Shown in pieces: positions 36,203 to 47,033 of a stretch of 64,000 nt of DNA. Made by a program: the position numbers and the translations under genes. The stretch lies in contig JAPMOS010000050.1 of the NCBI GenBank assembly GCA_027972325.1, forward strand, positions 202,364 through 266,363, in the 5' to 3' direction. The number at the start of each line of letters is the position of its first letter. Position 1 is the first letter of the stretch. The DNA is from Paratrimastix pyriformis (lineage: Eukaryota > Preaxostyla > Paratrimastigidae). The notes below the pieces were generated by a model. The model ran no database searches. It was not told the DNA's origin and worked only from the letters and a program-made list of their open reading frames with translations.

Positions 36203-36909
36203 GGGCCTCCTGCAGGTCGGTGTATCGTGCCTGCGAGGCCAGGGCCTGCGATGCCGAGGGCAGATCCTCCATGGCCGGCCGCTGCTCCTGCAGCAGCTCC
36301 ATGAAGTCCCCCGCCGGCTCGGCCTCGGCCTCGCCCTGCTCGCCACCATCCCATTCCACGGGGGCCGTTAGAATGACGAATGTGAGGGGCATCGGGGGGG
36401 TGTGGGGTAGTGGCGGGGTGCATGGCCGTGGGACGGGCCTCGGCAGCCGGGGCTGGCGGGGGCGGCGAGAGGTCCGTCGGGGCGGGGGGCGGGGAGGGGG
36501 CCCGCGTGGCCTGTGCAGGCACACTCCACAGGGTCTTCAAGATGTCGCTCAGTTGGGCCGGCTTGGCTGCCCCGCCCAGGGGGACTCGACGAGCCGGGTG
36601 CCGTGCCGGAGCCGCCACTGGGGGGGCAGGGGCCAAATCATCGTCGGACAGCCCAAAGTCGAACTCGGAGACGATACGGGGCTTTTTGGGTGGTGGTGGG
36701 TGGCTGTTCACAGGCTGATCCTGGGGAACTTGCTGCTGTGGCACGCTGTCCTTGTTCATCTCGACAAAAATGCTGTCGTATGTGGGAATTTGGTCCAGTG
36801 AGACCAACGGGTGCTCAAAATCCGAGAGCATCAAGCGGGTTCTCCTTTTCAGTTCCAGCCAAACCGGATCGGCTGGGTCAGGGTGCCAGGAAGGAGAATC
36901 CTCGCTCAT
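34650..36909 (-). CDS. Unrecognised low-complexity protein with tandem MIU-like motifs
   Basis: Start ATG at 36909. The N-terminal part is ordered-looking (PVWLELKRRTRLMLSDFEHP, LVSLDQIPTYDSIFVEMN) and matches no family I know. A long disordered middle contains about eleven glutamines in a row (near 36170-36205), acidic runs and Lys/Arg/Pro-rich stretches. After an intron (35340 to about 35050) comes an alpha-helical region with two copies of a D-A-x-A-x-R-L-Q motif: DAAMAQRLQAELDA and DAALARRLQRLEEGG. These resemble the ubiquitin-binding MIU of MINDY proteins. The end reads FLIDSPPLLVADA-stop. The first intron (about 36430-36345) is not resolved. A nuclear, ubiquitin-binding role is only a guess. 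It is divergent from KBP, with 79 bp between starts. Confidence 0.6.
35181..35257 (-). repeat. Dispersed intronic element, copy B
   Basis: Lies in the intron (35340-35050) of the low-complexity protein gene. It shares an unbroken ~41-nt run with copy A plus most of the remainder, differing by a few substitutions and 1-3 nt indels. CA/GT runs flank it at 35155-35180 and 35277-35297. Sense orientation relative to the host gene is the same as for copies A and C. Confidence 0.85.
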
Positions 36910-36988
36910 TTCTGAATCGACGGAACAGTTTCAAGAACCTCTCGGGTGATAGAAATTATCCTGACAACAAGCTCAAAAGGCGATCCAA
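36910..36988. promoter_or_regulatory. Shared divergent promoter region, low-complexity protein / KIFBP
   Basis: Seventy-nine base pairs between two outward start codons, distinctly less GC-rich than the gene bodies. No known core-promoter motif recognised. Confidence 0.5.
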
Positions 36989-39900
36989 ATGGCAGAGTTG
37001 GCCCAACTAGAGGAACGGCTGCGTGAGGTTGAGGCCCTGAATGCTGTCGTTGATCCCCCTGAGACACCTTTCACCTCGAAGTATAAAGCACGCAAGATTT
37101 TGGTGCGTCCTTGCGTCCTTTCCCGCTCGCCATCCGAACTCTCTGTCCCTGCTGTAGGAAGATTGCAAAGCCTCTTTGCAGCCTCTCTTGGAAGCCGAGG
37201 TCGGTTCAACTCTCTCCATCTCCAGCTGGTATTGATGTTTGTTGTTCCTCCAGGCAACCCGACCTCTGGCGCTCCAGAAGCAAGCCTATCTGGACTATCT
37301 GCTGGGTGTCAATTTCATCGAGGTCTGTCGCAGCTGCATGTTTACCACCCCTCACCCGACCCGCCGGGTCTGCTGCCCCCAGTGCGAGGAGACCGGGGCG
37401 GGGGAGGAGCACCTCAAGCGGGCCCAACCGGTGCTGGAGGAGCGCCCCCAGGAGAACGGGGCCACCCTGCAGCTGCTGTACAACCAGTTGGGCATCCTGT
37501 GGTCGGGCCGGGGCGACCTCGACCAGGCGCTGGGCTTCCTCGACCAGGCCGGCCAGGCATACGCCGCCCTCGCCGCCCTCGCCGCCAGCCAGGGGTCCGC
37601 GCCCTGCCCCCTGCCCGGCCCCCGCTCCCTGGCATGCTCCCCACGGCCCATCGGCAGCGCTCGGCCCGTGGCGATGCCCACCCTGCACACCCGTGCCCTC
37701 TATCCCTCACACTCTGCCTCGTGGCGATGCCCCACGCCCATGCCCTCTGTCCCTCACACTCTGCCTCGCCCTGGTGGCTGCCGGCTGGGTGGGTGTGGCC
37801 CGGCAGGAGCGCCCCCTCGGGTGCGGTGGAGCACCAGTACACGCTGACCCTGTTCTACAAGGCCCAGGTGTACGGCTACAAGGTCCCCCCCAGCTGCCCC
37901 GCCCACCGCTTCCCCGGCTCCCCTGTGGCCCATGGCCCTGACCCGGTGCGGGCCGGGCATGCGGGGCTGGGGGTGGGGCTGGGGGGCTGTGCAGGAGGAC
38001 AAGGCAGCCAGCGCGCGGTGCATCGAGGTGACCCTGGGCCGGCAGCTCAAGTCGGGCCAGTACGTGCCCAACGTCCGCCACGCCACGCCACGCCCCGCAC
38101 CGCCATGCCAGCCCCCACCCCCCCCCCCTCCCCCCCCAGCCCCCCAGCCCCCCAGCCCCCCAGCCCCACAGACGCCGTCCCTGGACGGCATCCACGCCCC
38201 GCCGCTCACTTGGCCGGTGCCGCCCTGGCCGCCCTTCCTCTGGCTGGGCGCTGGTCTTGGTGTCGGTGACGCTGGGGGGGTGCTGCTGTTGGGCGGCTGT
38301 GGGGGTGCTGCAGGAGTGGGTCAACAACGCCCTGGGGCTGGCGGGCTTCCATCTGGAGCGGCACCAGTGGGCCAAGGCGGCCCGGGTGCTCAGCGAGTGC
38401 CAGGAGATCATCGCCGTCCGCACCCCCGCCCCGCCCCCGTCTCTTCAACCCGCCAGCCATCACTCGGCAGCCGCCTCTCCCTCTTCGCCCGAGTGCTGTC
38501 GTCCGGCAGCGGCCGATGCGATCTCACACGGGTCACGCCTTGGGCTGGGGGGCGGGGCTGCTCTGGGTGGGGGCTGCTGGGGGCTGCTGGGGAGCAGAGC
38601 GGGGCGGGCGTCGAGGATGCCACCCGGGCCAACATGGCCCTCACCATGGGCCGCTACCACCTCACCAGGCTCGAGGTCCGCGCCCCCGCCCCGTCCCCTC
38701 ACATCACCCGCGCACCCCACCCACCGGCCGCCTGCCCACCGCACGCGCCCACTCTTCCCGCTGGTATGCACCCGCCCGCACCCGCACCCCCGCCCGCACC
38801 CGCACCCGCGGCAGGTGGAGCGCGACCACAAGTGGACCCGCGAGCTCCAGCGCCAGGTCCGCCCCCGCCCTCGCCCATGCACCCCCACACACACACACTC
38901 TACCTCTCTGGTTTTTGTTTTCCCGTTACTTCTTTCCCTCTTTACTCCACACGCACACACACGCACACACACACACACACACATACATACATACCCTGTA
39001 CGGCGTGCCGTGGGGGGCGCTTGGGGTGTGGCCCTGTGGGTGGGTGCGTGTCTGCGTCCCGGTAGCGGGAGGCGAAGGAGCGGGGTGTGGACCCGCAGAC
39101 CATCAGCCTGGCCGAGGGCCCCTGCCTGACCCCCCCGGCCCTGCCCGCACCCCTGGCCAGGGCCCCCGCCCGCCCCGCCCCAGCGGCTGCCTCGGACGCC
39201 ACCCCCAGCCCGCAGGCCGCCCCGCAGGCCGCCCCGCAGGCCGCCCCGCAGGCCCCGGCCGTCCCAGCCGATGGCGCCGCCCCCACAGCCACAGCCCCCG
39301 CGCCCGCTCCGGCCCCCGTCCGTAGCGGCCCCTGACCCTGAGGGGCTGGAAGGGTAGGGCAGGGCAGGGGGACACGATGGCATTCCATGCCCTGGGAATG
39401 GGATGGGATGGGATGGGATGGGATGGGGGATGGGATGGGGGATGGGGGATGGGATGGGATGGGATGGGGGATGGGGGATGGGGGATGGGATGGGATGGGG
39501 CTCTGTGGAAGCCCGACTCCCGTCATCGCCCCTCATCACCTTGCATCACCTTGGCATCACCTTGCATCGCCTTGCATCACCTTGCATCATCTGCATCACC
39601 TTGGCATCACCTTGCATCGTCTGCACCATCTGCGCCATGTGCATCCCGCCAGGGCGTCCCCGAGTCGCGAGCGCCGCGGCACCTGCTGAGCGAGGGCCTG
39701 CTGGCCGCTGACGAGGCCGACGAGCAGCCGCCCGAGGGCGCCCGGGTCCTCACCAGGCAGGAGGCCCGCCCCGCCCCGCCCCGCCCCCAGCCCCGCCCCC
39801 AGCCCCGCCCCCGCCCCGCCCTCCGCTCCCTCGTGTCCCTCGCGTCCCCGCCTCCTTCCCTCGGGGCCACCACCCCCTCATCTGAACCGCGCCTCCCACC

Positions 39901-41641
39901 TGGCGCCTCCTTCCCTCGGCCCCTCCCACCGGCTCCTCACCTGAGCCGCGCCTCCGCACCTGCCCCCGGGGCCTGCAGGCCGTGGGCATCTTCAAGGAGG
40001 CCCAGCGGCACCTGGATGCGGCCCTGCAGTATTACAAGCTGGACGGCTTCGTCACCGACCACGTGGCCATCCTGCAGGTCCTCCTGCCCCCCCCGTTCTC
40101 GTGCTCGTGCTCGCCCCTGCCTTCGTGCCCGCCCCTGCCTTCGTGCCTGCCCTCTTATGCTTGTCACGGCCCGGTGATCCTCTGCTGATGGCGATGATCC
40201 TCTGCTGATGGCACGCACTGGCCCCTCGGCGGCTTGGGGCCCCGCTCAGGACGTGAGCTCGCTGCACCGGCTCTTCGCGGCCTTCGACCCCGATACGGGC
40301 AACAAGTGGTCCGCCCAGCGCCCCTCTCCCGGCCCGGCCCGGGTGCCCCGCCACGCCCGATCCCCCGCACCGTCATCATCAACCGTCATGGTCATGTCCG
40401 TTGGGGGGGCTGGTGGGGGCCCGGTGGGGCTGACGGTGACGGTGACGGTGACGCGCAGCAAGCTGCACAAGCGCCGGCTGAATCTGCTCGAGCCGCTGGT
40501 GGGCATCCTCAACCCCTCGGCCTTCTGGGGCCTCCTCAGGACCCTCCGCTTCGAGCTCGGTCCGCCAACCGCCGGAAGCCGACCCCGCCCCCCGTGGCGC
40601 TCCACCTGGGTGGTCACTCTGGGCCTGGCCTTCCGTGGGCGCTGGGGGTGCAGGCGAGGTGTACCTGGAGATGGAGACCTGAAGCTGACCGACCGATCAT
40701 TATCATCATCATCCAAGCATCAAGCATCATCCAATCATCATCATCCATCATCATCCGATCATCATCCGATCATCATCCGATCATCATCCAATCATCATCC
40801 AATCATCATCCGATCATCATCCATCATCATCCGATCATCATCCGATCATCATCCGATCATCATCCAATCATCATCCAATCATCATCCGATCATCATCCAA
40901 TCATCATCCGATCATCATCCGATCATCATCCGATCATCATCCATCATCGTGGCGGGGGGCCCGCGGGTGCAGGCGATGTGTACCTGGAGATGGCCGACCT
41001 GAAGCTGAACGACCAATCATCATGGCGTGTGTGTGTGTGGGGGGGCTGGGGATGGCGGGTGCAGGCGAGGTGTACCTGGAGATGGCCGACCTGAAGCTGA
41101 ACGACCAATCATCATCATCATATCATCATCATGATGGCGTGTGTGTGTGGGGGGATGGCGGGTGCAGGCGAGGTGTACCTGGAGATGGCCGACCTGAAGC
41201 TGAACGACAACCAGGCCCGCCCCGGCAGCCACACGGCCGCCGCCATCAACGGGCTCCTGCAGGCGGGCATGCAGCACTTCCGGCAGTTCATCAAGTCCTT
41301 CGAGAAGGACGGCAGGATGCCCGACCGGGTCGACGAGGCCCAGACACACTCCTTCCTGATGGCCCACTTCTCCCTGGCACGCATGTCCGTCGCCCCTTCC
41401 CCTCCGGTTTGTTCATCTTCCGGGCTCCCGCACGCGCAGGTGGTCGAAGCTCGTCACGACCGCGGTCCCGGAGGCCCTGGCCAACCTCGAGAAAACCAAG
41501 ACAGAGTACAAATTCCTCATCGATTACTTCGACAACAACCATGTTACCTCATGCTTTCAGGAAGAGATCGAGATCTGCCGGCAGATGCACGACCTGCTCC
41601 CCGTGAAAATTAATGCTATTATGCATGGGGCAAAATTGTAA
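36989..41641 (+). CDS. KIFBP: KIF-binding protein (KBP)
   Basis: KBP is a TPR-like helical protein that binds kinesin motor domains and regulates microtubule transport. The order of conserved segments matches the family: PFTSKYKARKIL near the start; ALQKQAYLDYLLGVNFIEV; LLYNQLGILWSGRGDLDQAL; EHQYTLTLFYKAQVYGY; EWVNNALGLAGFHLERHQW; HKRRLNLLEPLVGILNP; VYLEMADLKLND; and the C-terminal KFLIDYFDNN with EIEICRQMHDLLPVKINAI. Exons: 36989-37102, 37158-37199, 37254-37594, 37807-37882, 37995-38072, 38314-38415, 38598-38675, 38815-38856, 39066-39317, 39653-~39745, 39979-40077, 40250-40308, 40459-40559, 41167-41394, 41440-41641. Exon 39066-39317 adds a Pro/Ala insertion not present in animal KBP. Early exons have balanced codon use, later ones are G/C-rich. 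Confidence 0.92.
38899..38946 (+). repeat. Dispersed intronic element, copy C (5'-truncated)
   Basis: In the KIFBP intron between exons 38815-38856 and 39066-39317. It matches the second half of copies A and B (from CCTCTCTGG through CCCGTTACTTC to TTTAC) and is flanked by CA runs at 38886-38898 and 38948-38985. It lies in the sense orientation of KIFBP. Confidence 0.82.
39395..39500 (+). repeat. GGGAT/GGGGGAT repeats in KIFBP intron
   Basis: About eighteen units of GGGAT or GGGGGAT, followed by a CATCACCTTG array (39535-39640). Both lie in the intron before exon 39653. Confidence 0.9.
40650..41210 (+). repeat. Fourfold duplication of the KIFBP exon-14 acceptor and exon start
   Basis: GGTGCAG followed by the first ~35 nt of the exon (reading GEVYLEMADLKL) occurs at about 40650-40692, 40970-41013, 41059-41106 and 41161-41210. 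Only the last copy continues into the full exon. The earlier ones run into ATC-rich or GT-rich repeat. Confidence 0.9.
40700..40950 (+). repeat. ATCATCCGATC/ATCATCCAATC minisatellite in KIFBP intron
   Basis: Over twenty units of ATCATCC followed by GATC or AATC. The array lies between the first and second copies of the duplicated exon-14 splice junction. Confidence 0.92.
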
Positions 41642-41839
41642 TTGTTGGGATTCTCCTTTTGATGATAATTGTAGTTCCCCTGTCCGAATCATCGCCCTTT
41701 TTTGAGTCCGGAAATGAAGGTGGAGAACTCACAGAATTCCGGTTCGATATCTTTGACACCCTAGACCTAGCTCACAGAACCGGGGCCTCTTTCGCTGGGC
41801 TCTTCCGCTTCTTTCACGGTTTTCTTTTGATCCCCACGG
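41642..41839 (+). promoter_or_regulatory. Intergenic region upstream of the G-beta gene
   Basis: 198 bp of base-balanced sequence between the KIFBP stop and the G-beta start, holding the KIFBP 3' flank and the presumed G-beta promoter. No specific motif recognised. Confidence 0.4.
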
Positions 41840-44026
41840 ATGAGCGAGGATGTTATGCAGAGAATCGCTGCGGCCCGTCGTGACGCAGCGCAGCTCAAAG
41901 AGCAAATCAAAAAAAACCGCAATCAGGCTAATGACACAACATGTTTGTTCCGGCCATTTTTTTCCCCTTCATTGTTGGTTGATTCTTGTCATCTCCCCAT
42001 CTGCCAGTGATTCAAGCCGCCAAAACTGTAGAAAGTATTCCAAGACTTAGCCTCAAAGCGCGGTGCATTTTAAAAGGCCATTCGCAGAAGATCTATTCGC
42101 TTGCCTGGGCCGACGACAAGCGGCACTTGGTTTCTGCCTCTCAAGATGGCCGTCTCATTGTTTGGAATGCTCCTTACTGCCTGAAGGAACACGCCATCAG
42201 ATTGAAGTGCGCCTACGTCATGTGCTGCGCGTACTCACCCAACGGGACGCTGGTGGCCTCTGGGGGGCTGGACAACCAGTGTTCCATCTACAACATCCGC
42301 CGACCTGACCCGGAGAAGACCCTGCAGGCCCTGGCGGGCCACGAGGGGTACATCTCGTGCTGCAAGTTCCTCGACGACCGGCGCATCCTGACCAGCTCGG
42401 GCGACCGGACCGTCTGCCTGTGGGACCTGCCCACAGGCACGGCCGTGCACACATTCCGCGGGCACCGCTCAGACGTGATGAGGTCCGGCTGGCCCCCCCA
42501 TCGCCAATGACCACACACACACCCCTGCATCGTCTCATCCCCCATCCCCTGCTCCCTCCCCTCCTGCCCCCCCGGCCCCCCTTTGCCCGCCCCTCTCTCG
42601 TCCCTGCAGCGTGTCGCCCTCGCCCGACCGGAACACCTTCGTCAGCGGGGGCTGCGACGCCACGGCGCGGCTCTTCGACATCCGCTCGGAGCGCTGCGTG
42701 CACACCTTCACCGGCCACAAGCTCGACATCAACGCCGTCCAGTCCGCCCGCCCCTCGCCCCTCACGCCCCTCACGCCCCTCACGCCCCTTGCCCTGCCAT
42801 GCTCGTGGCCCTCGCTCCTTGCCGATGTCCATGTCCATCCCTATGGCCAGGGAGACCGAGCGGGGCCGTTTGTGGGGCGGGTCGGGTCGGGTCGGGTCGT
42901 TGTTGGGTTCTTTGTCGCCTGCCCCTCGCCCGTTGCCCGTTGCCCGTGGCTGACCCCCTGCCCGCCCGGCCGCTCCCCGGGGGGGCAGGTTCTTCCCCAA
43001 CGGGATGGCCTTCGGGACGGGGTCCGACGACGCCTCGTGTCGCCTCTTCGACATCCGGTCCGCACAGCACACAGCACAGCACAGCACAGCACAGCACAGC
43101 ACAGCACAGCACCGCCCTGCTCGGTGCCCGCCCCTTGGTGGGCGCCCCTTGATGGGCGCCCCTGGGTGGGCGCCCCTGGGTGGGGCTGCCTTGGTGCGCG
43201 CCCGGGAGGGGGGGAGAGGGGCTGTGTCGGCTGGTTGCTCACGCATCGTCCCGCTGCCCTGCCCTCGCGCCCCCGCGGCCCGCCTGGCGACCCCGACCCG
43301 ACCCGACCCGACCCGACCCGACCCGACCCGACCCGACCCGACCCGACCCGACCCGACCCGACCCGACCCGACCCGACCCGACCCGAGCCAGGGCCCAGCG
43401 GTGGCTGATCCAGTACACCAACGAGAACCTCATGTGCGGCATCACATCGGTGGCCTTCTCCGCCTCGGGCCGCTTCCTCTTCGCCGGCTGTCCGTCCCCC
43501 CGCCCCGATCCCTCGTTCCCCCTGCCTTTGGTGGCTGCCCCCCTGCCTCTGGTGGCTCACTGGCTTGCTGCCCTCCCCCGGCGGGGTCCTGGCCCTGCAG
43601 ACGACGACTGCAACTGCTACGTGTGGGACGTGCTCAAGGGGCGCCAGGTGGCCGTCCTGGCGGGCCACGACGACCGGGTCAGCTGCCTGGGCGTCACCAA
43701 CGACGGCATGGCCCTCTGCACGGGCAGCTGGGACTGCGTCCTCAAGGTCGCCCAGCCCGCCCGCCCCCCGGCCCGCCCCTTGCCCTGCCCATGTCCCTGT
43801 CCGTGCCCATGTCCGTGCCCATGTCCGTGCCCGTGCCCATGTCCCTGTCCCTGCCCGTGCCCATGTCCGTGCCCATGTCCGGGCCCGTGTCCGTGTCCGT
43901 GTCCATGCCCGCCCGTGCCCTCTTCTTTCTTGCACCCCCATCGTTCATCACTCATGGCGCGACTCTTCCCCTGGCTTCCCCCGTCCCTGTGGTGGCGGTG
44001 GTCGCGCTGGGCAGGTGTGGGCCTGA
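41840..44026 (+). CDS. Heterotrimeric G-protein beta subunit
   Basis: Seven-bladed WD40 G-beta with the N-terminal coiled coil that pairs with G-gamma. Exons 41840-41942, 42008-42482, 42610-42741, 42989-43057, 43392-43489, 43601-43746 and 44015-44026 splice in phase to 344 residues, close to the ~340 of animal G-beta. Conserved strings include [98 protein letters not shown] and [15 protein letters not shown], with the last blade closing on LKVWA. The final exon codes only three residues and a stop. Every internal intron starts GTCCG or GTCGC except the first (GTTTG). Confidence 0.96.
43291..43385 (+). repeat. (CCCGA)n pentamer in G-beta intron
   Basis: About nineteen uninterrupted pentamer copies running right up to the acceptor of exon 43392-43489. 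Confidence 0.95.
43785..43910 (+). repeat. GTGCCCATGTCC-type minisatellite in last G-beta intron
   Basis: About twenty 6-nt half-units (GTGCCC, ATGTCC, GTGTCC and variants). It separates the last WD exon from the three-codon terminal exon. Confidence 0.9.
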
Positions 44027-44369
44027 GGCGACCCGCCGACCCCAATAACACAGCGAATGCGGTCGCCCACCCCTGGGTTCGCTTGTTTTCTCTGCTCCTC
44101 CCCCTCCTCCTCCTCTTCTTCTTCTTTTGCGTTCTGGATTTGTTGGATACTCCGCTTCTCTCGCCGAATCGGTGGCCCTATCTTTCTCTTCGTCTATTGT
44201 TGTATCATCATCCTCTTTTCGCTCCGTAAATGTCCCGATGTTCTAAATTCGCCCTCTACCAGCGGGATGAGGAACGGGGAGCGGTGGAAAGGGACGCGTT
44301 TGCGCCCGGCGCCCGGCGCCCCCGGGATCGGCTGAGCCGGGAAAAGGGCTCGCTCACCCATCGAGGCAG
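44027..44369 (+). promoter_or_regulatory. Intergenic region between G-beta and GET4
   Basis: A 343-bp region with a pyrimidine-rich stretch (44095-44130, CTCCTCCTCTTCTT-like) and lower GC than its surroundings. It should hold the G-beta 3' end and the GET4 promoter. No defined motif. Confidence 0.45.
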
Positions 44370-46703
44370 ATGAAGCTCACACCACGCGAGGAGGAGTTGG
44401 TGTCCGGGGCTCACTGGTACGAGCTCGTCCAGTACAGGCGAGCTCAGTTCAGGAGGTCCGCGGTCGGCAAGTGGATGGGTCGAACGACGAACGATCTCCG
44501 AATCCTCCTTCACAGATTGCAGATGCAGCCACAGAAGGCCGAGGAGGCCTTCCAGTATATGGAAGAGGCTATCATTGATCTGGTTGAACGGGGGCAGATT
44601 CAGCATTCTCGCGAACTCATCCAGCATCTCGTCACGACCTGGATGCATTCCGGGGTCAAGGACACCCCATCGCGGTGCGGTCTGACCCTTTGATCGGCTC
44701 CAAGCAAAGGTATATTCGGTGGGGGCAGAGCAACTGGTGCGCATCGGGCAGGCGCTGGCCGCCCATGGGGCCGAGCGGGCAGCCGTGACGGAGCTCCTCG
44801 AGAACGCCCTCCGGTCCGCCCGCACACACCCAAGCCGCCCCGCCCGCCCGTTCGCCCGTTCGCCCGTTCGCCCGTTCGCCCGTTCGCCCGTTCGCCCGTT
44901 CGCCCGTTCGCCCGTTCGCCCGTTCGCCCGTTCGCCCGGCCGCCCGCCCACCCGCCCACCGTGGTGGCCCAATGACCGACTGCTTACTCACGCCCCGCCC
45001 CACCCGGCAGATGGTCCAAGGCCATGCCCCACGAGGAGGGCCCGCCCCCGTACCCGGGCTCGCCCCTCTTGCACCGCTTCGCGGCCCGCTTCTACTGGGA
45101 CGGTCCGGCTCGCGGCCCGCCACGGACGCCTCGCGGCCCATGCTGCTGCCCATGCTGCTGCCCATGCTGCTGCCCATGCTGCTGCCCATGCTGGGCCTGG
45201 CCATGCTGGGCCTGGCCATGCTGCTGCCCATGCTGCTGCCCATGCTGCTGCCCATGCTGCTGCCCATGCTGCTGCCCATGCTGCTGCCCATGCTGCTGCC
45301 CATGCTGCTGCCCATGCTGCTGCCCATGCTGCTGCCCATGCTGGGCCTGGCCATGGGTGTCCGGGCCTCACCCGCCGCCCTGCTGGTCGGTTGTGCTGCC
45401 GCGTGGGGGGAAACAGAGGGGGACGTCCAGGCGGCCCAGCAGCACTTCATCCACGCCCGCGATCCTGAGGCCTTCGCCACGGCCCTGGTCCGCCCCCTCG
45501 CCCCGCCTGGCGGCCCCGTCCTCCCTCCGGTGAGGACCTGCCGCCCACGGGTTCGGGTTAGGGCATGCCGCACGGTTGCCCACGCCGCACGGCCTAACGA
45601 CCTCTCCACCGCAGGCCGCCCGGGCCGACAAGGAGGCCCCCAGCGAGCGCGACCTGGCCATCGCCCGGCCCGTGCTGCTGTCCGTACATGCCCCCCATCC
45701 CTGGCCATGCCTGGTGCGCCCATGCCCACCGGTGCCCTGGCCATACCCGCGCATGCCCCCATCCCTGGCCATGCCTGGCGCGCCCATGCCCACCGGTGCC
45801 CTTTGGGCGGCTGGTTGGTGGCTGCAGGGTGCTGGCCCAGTCCCGGGATGCCGCCGCGGTGACCTTCGGCCGCCACCTGCTGGCCCACTTCTGCGCCGCC
45901 AGCACGGGCCCCCAGTCTGCCCCGCCCCCTCCCTGCCCCTGCTGTGCCCTTCCCCCGGAGCCCTGTACCCATCATCCCTGCCGCCTGGCGGACCCCCGAC
46001 CAACCCCCCCGACCAACCGCGCGTGCGGGCTGTGGTGGGTGGGCGGGCGGTGCCGGGCGGGGCTGCCAGAGCGCCCTGGGCCAGCGCCGAGGCCCAGCCG
46101 CCCCTGGTCAACTTCTGCCGGCTCCTCCTGCGGGCCGTCGAGGTCTCCCTCGCCTCCCTCGCCCCACCCTCCCTCGCCCCTTCGCCTCCCTCCCTCGCCT
46201 CCCTCGCCCCCTTCGCCCCTCTTCCGGCAGGGCCTCTGACGGGTGCGGGTGCGGGTCCTGTGGGGGTGCGGCTCAGCTGCGATCGGAGGGGCTGCTGGAC
46301 CTCCTCGTGGCCACGTACGGGCCCTCCCTCGGCCGCCACCCCGACCTGCTCCAGGTCTGCCTCCCTCCATCCCCTCCCCTCCCTTCCTCCTCCCCCTCGT
46401 GACCTGCCTCCCCCTCGTGGCCTGCTGCCTCCCTCCCTCCCTCCTTCCCCTCCCTTCCTCCTCCCCCTCGTGGTTGCTGCCTCTCTCCCCTCGTGGCCTG
46501 CTGCTGCTCATTTGGGTCTCGCTGGGCAGCATGTGGGGGCGATCGGGGAGGCCCTCGGCGAGAAGGCCGCCCCGCCAGCCGAGGGCCCCGGCGGCCTGCT
46601 GGGGCTGGTCAGCTCGCTATTCGGTGGCGGCCCCCCCGCCCCCCCTGCCCGCCCCCCGGCAGCCCAGGGCAGGCCGCGCTTCCCCGCCGACCTGGACGAA
46701 TAA
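44370..46703 (+). CDS. GET4: GET4, guided-entry-of-tail-anchored-proteins factor
   Basis: GET4 is the alpha-solenoid bridge of the GET/TRC40 pathway, linking the pre-targeting complex to the ATPase that delivers tail-anchored proteins to the ER. Recognisable segments follow the family: KAEEAFQYMEEAI with HSRELIQHLVTTW; LVRIGQALAAHGAERAAV; RWSKAMPHEEGPPPYPGSP with LLHRFAARFYWD; the DVQAAQQHFIHARDPEAFA signature (RGNDPEKFA type); SERDLAIARPVLL; LVNFCRLLLRAVE; GLLDLLVATYGPSLGR. Exons: 44370-~44655, ~44729-44813, 45011-45102, ~45417-45486, 45615-45679, 45828-~45914, 46070-46142, 46277-46353, 46530-46703. The first intron's edges are uncertain. Confidence 0.9.
44860..44940 (+). repeat. (GTTCGCCC)n octamer in GET4 intron
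   Basis: About ten perfect octamer copies between exons ~44729-44813 and 45011-45102. Confidence 0.95.
45138..45350 (+). repeat. 12-nt minisatellite (CTGCTGCCCATG) in GET4 intron
   Basis: About seventeen copies, two or three replaced by CTGGGCCTGGCCATG variants. Open frames through it read Cys/Pro or Leu/Pro/Met repeats, but they lie between the exons ending 45102 and starting ~45417, so they are intronic. Confidence 0.93.
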
Positions 46704-47033
46704 CCCCCCCCCCCCCCCCACCCCCACCCTCGCCCCTCCCCCCCACCCCCCTCCTCCCTCCCTCCCGCCCCACGAAGATGAAGCAGCGGCAGTGGGACTT
46801 CAAGACGCGCCACATCCAGGGAAGGGGCAGGGGCAGGGGCAGGGGCAGGGGCAGGGGCAGGGGCAGGGGCAGGGGCAGGGGCAGGGGCAGGGGCAGGGGC
46901 AGGGGCAGGGGCAGGGGCAGGGGCAGGGGCAGGGGCAGGGGCAGGGGCAGGGGCAGGGGCAGGGGCAGGGGCAGGGGCAGGGGCAGGGGCAGGGGCAGGG
47001 GCAGGGACGGCTGTCCAAGGAACAATCACATGC
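46704..47033. repeat. (GGGGCA)n array between convergent GET4 and TatD genes
   Basis: About thirty perfect copies of a G-rich hexamer (46819-47006), preceded by a C-rich stretch at 46704-46760. This is the whole spacer between two converging genes. A minus-strand frame through it reads Pro-Ala repeats and is not considered coding. The G4-repeat character suggests quadruplex potential. Confidence 0.92.

Noticed and set aside
45024-45533. Cys-Pro-rich frame resembling a metallothionein-like protein
   Set aside because: The cysteines come from the CTGCTGCCCATG minisatellite inside a GET4 intron. Flanking GET4 exons are fixed by homology.
46508-47029. Minus-strand Pro-Ala repeat protein
   Set aside because: It is only the translation of the GGGGCA array. 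GET4 and TatD end on either side and leave no room for a gene.
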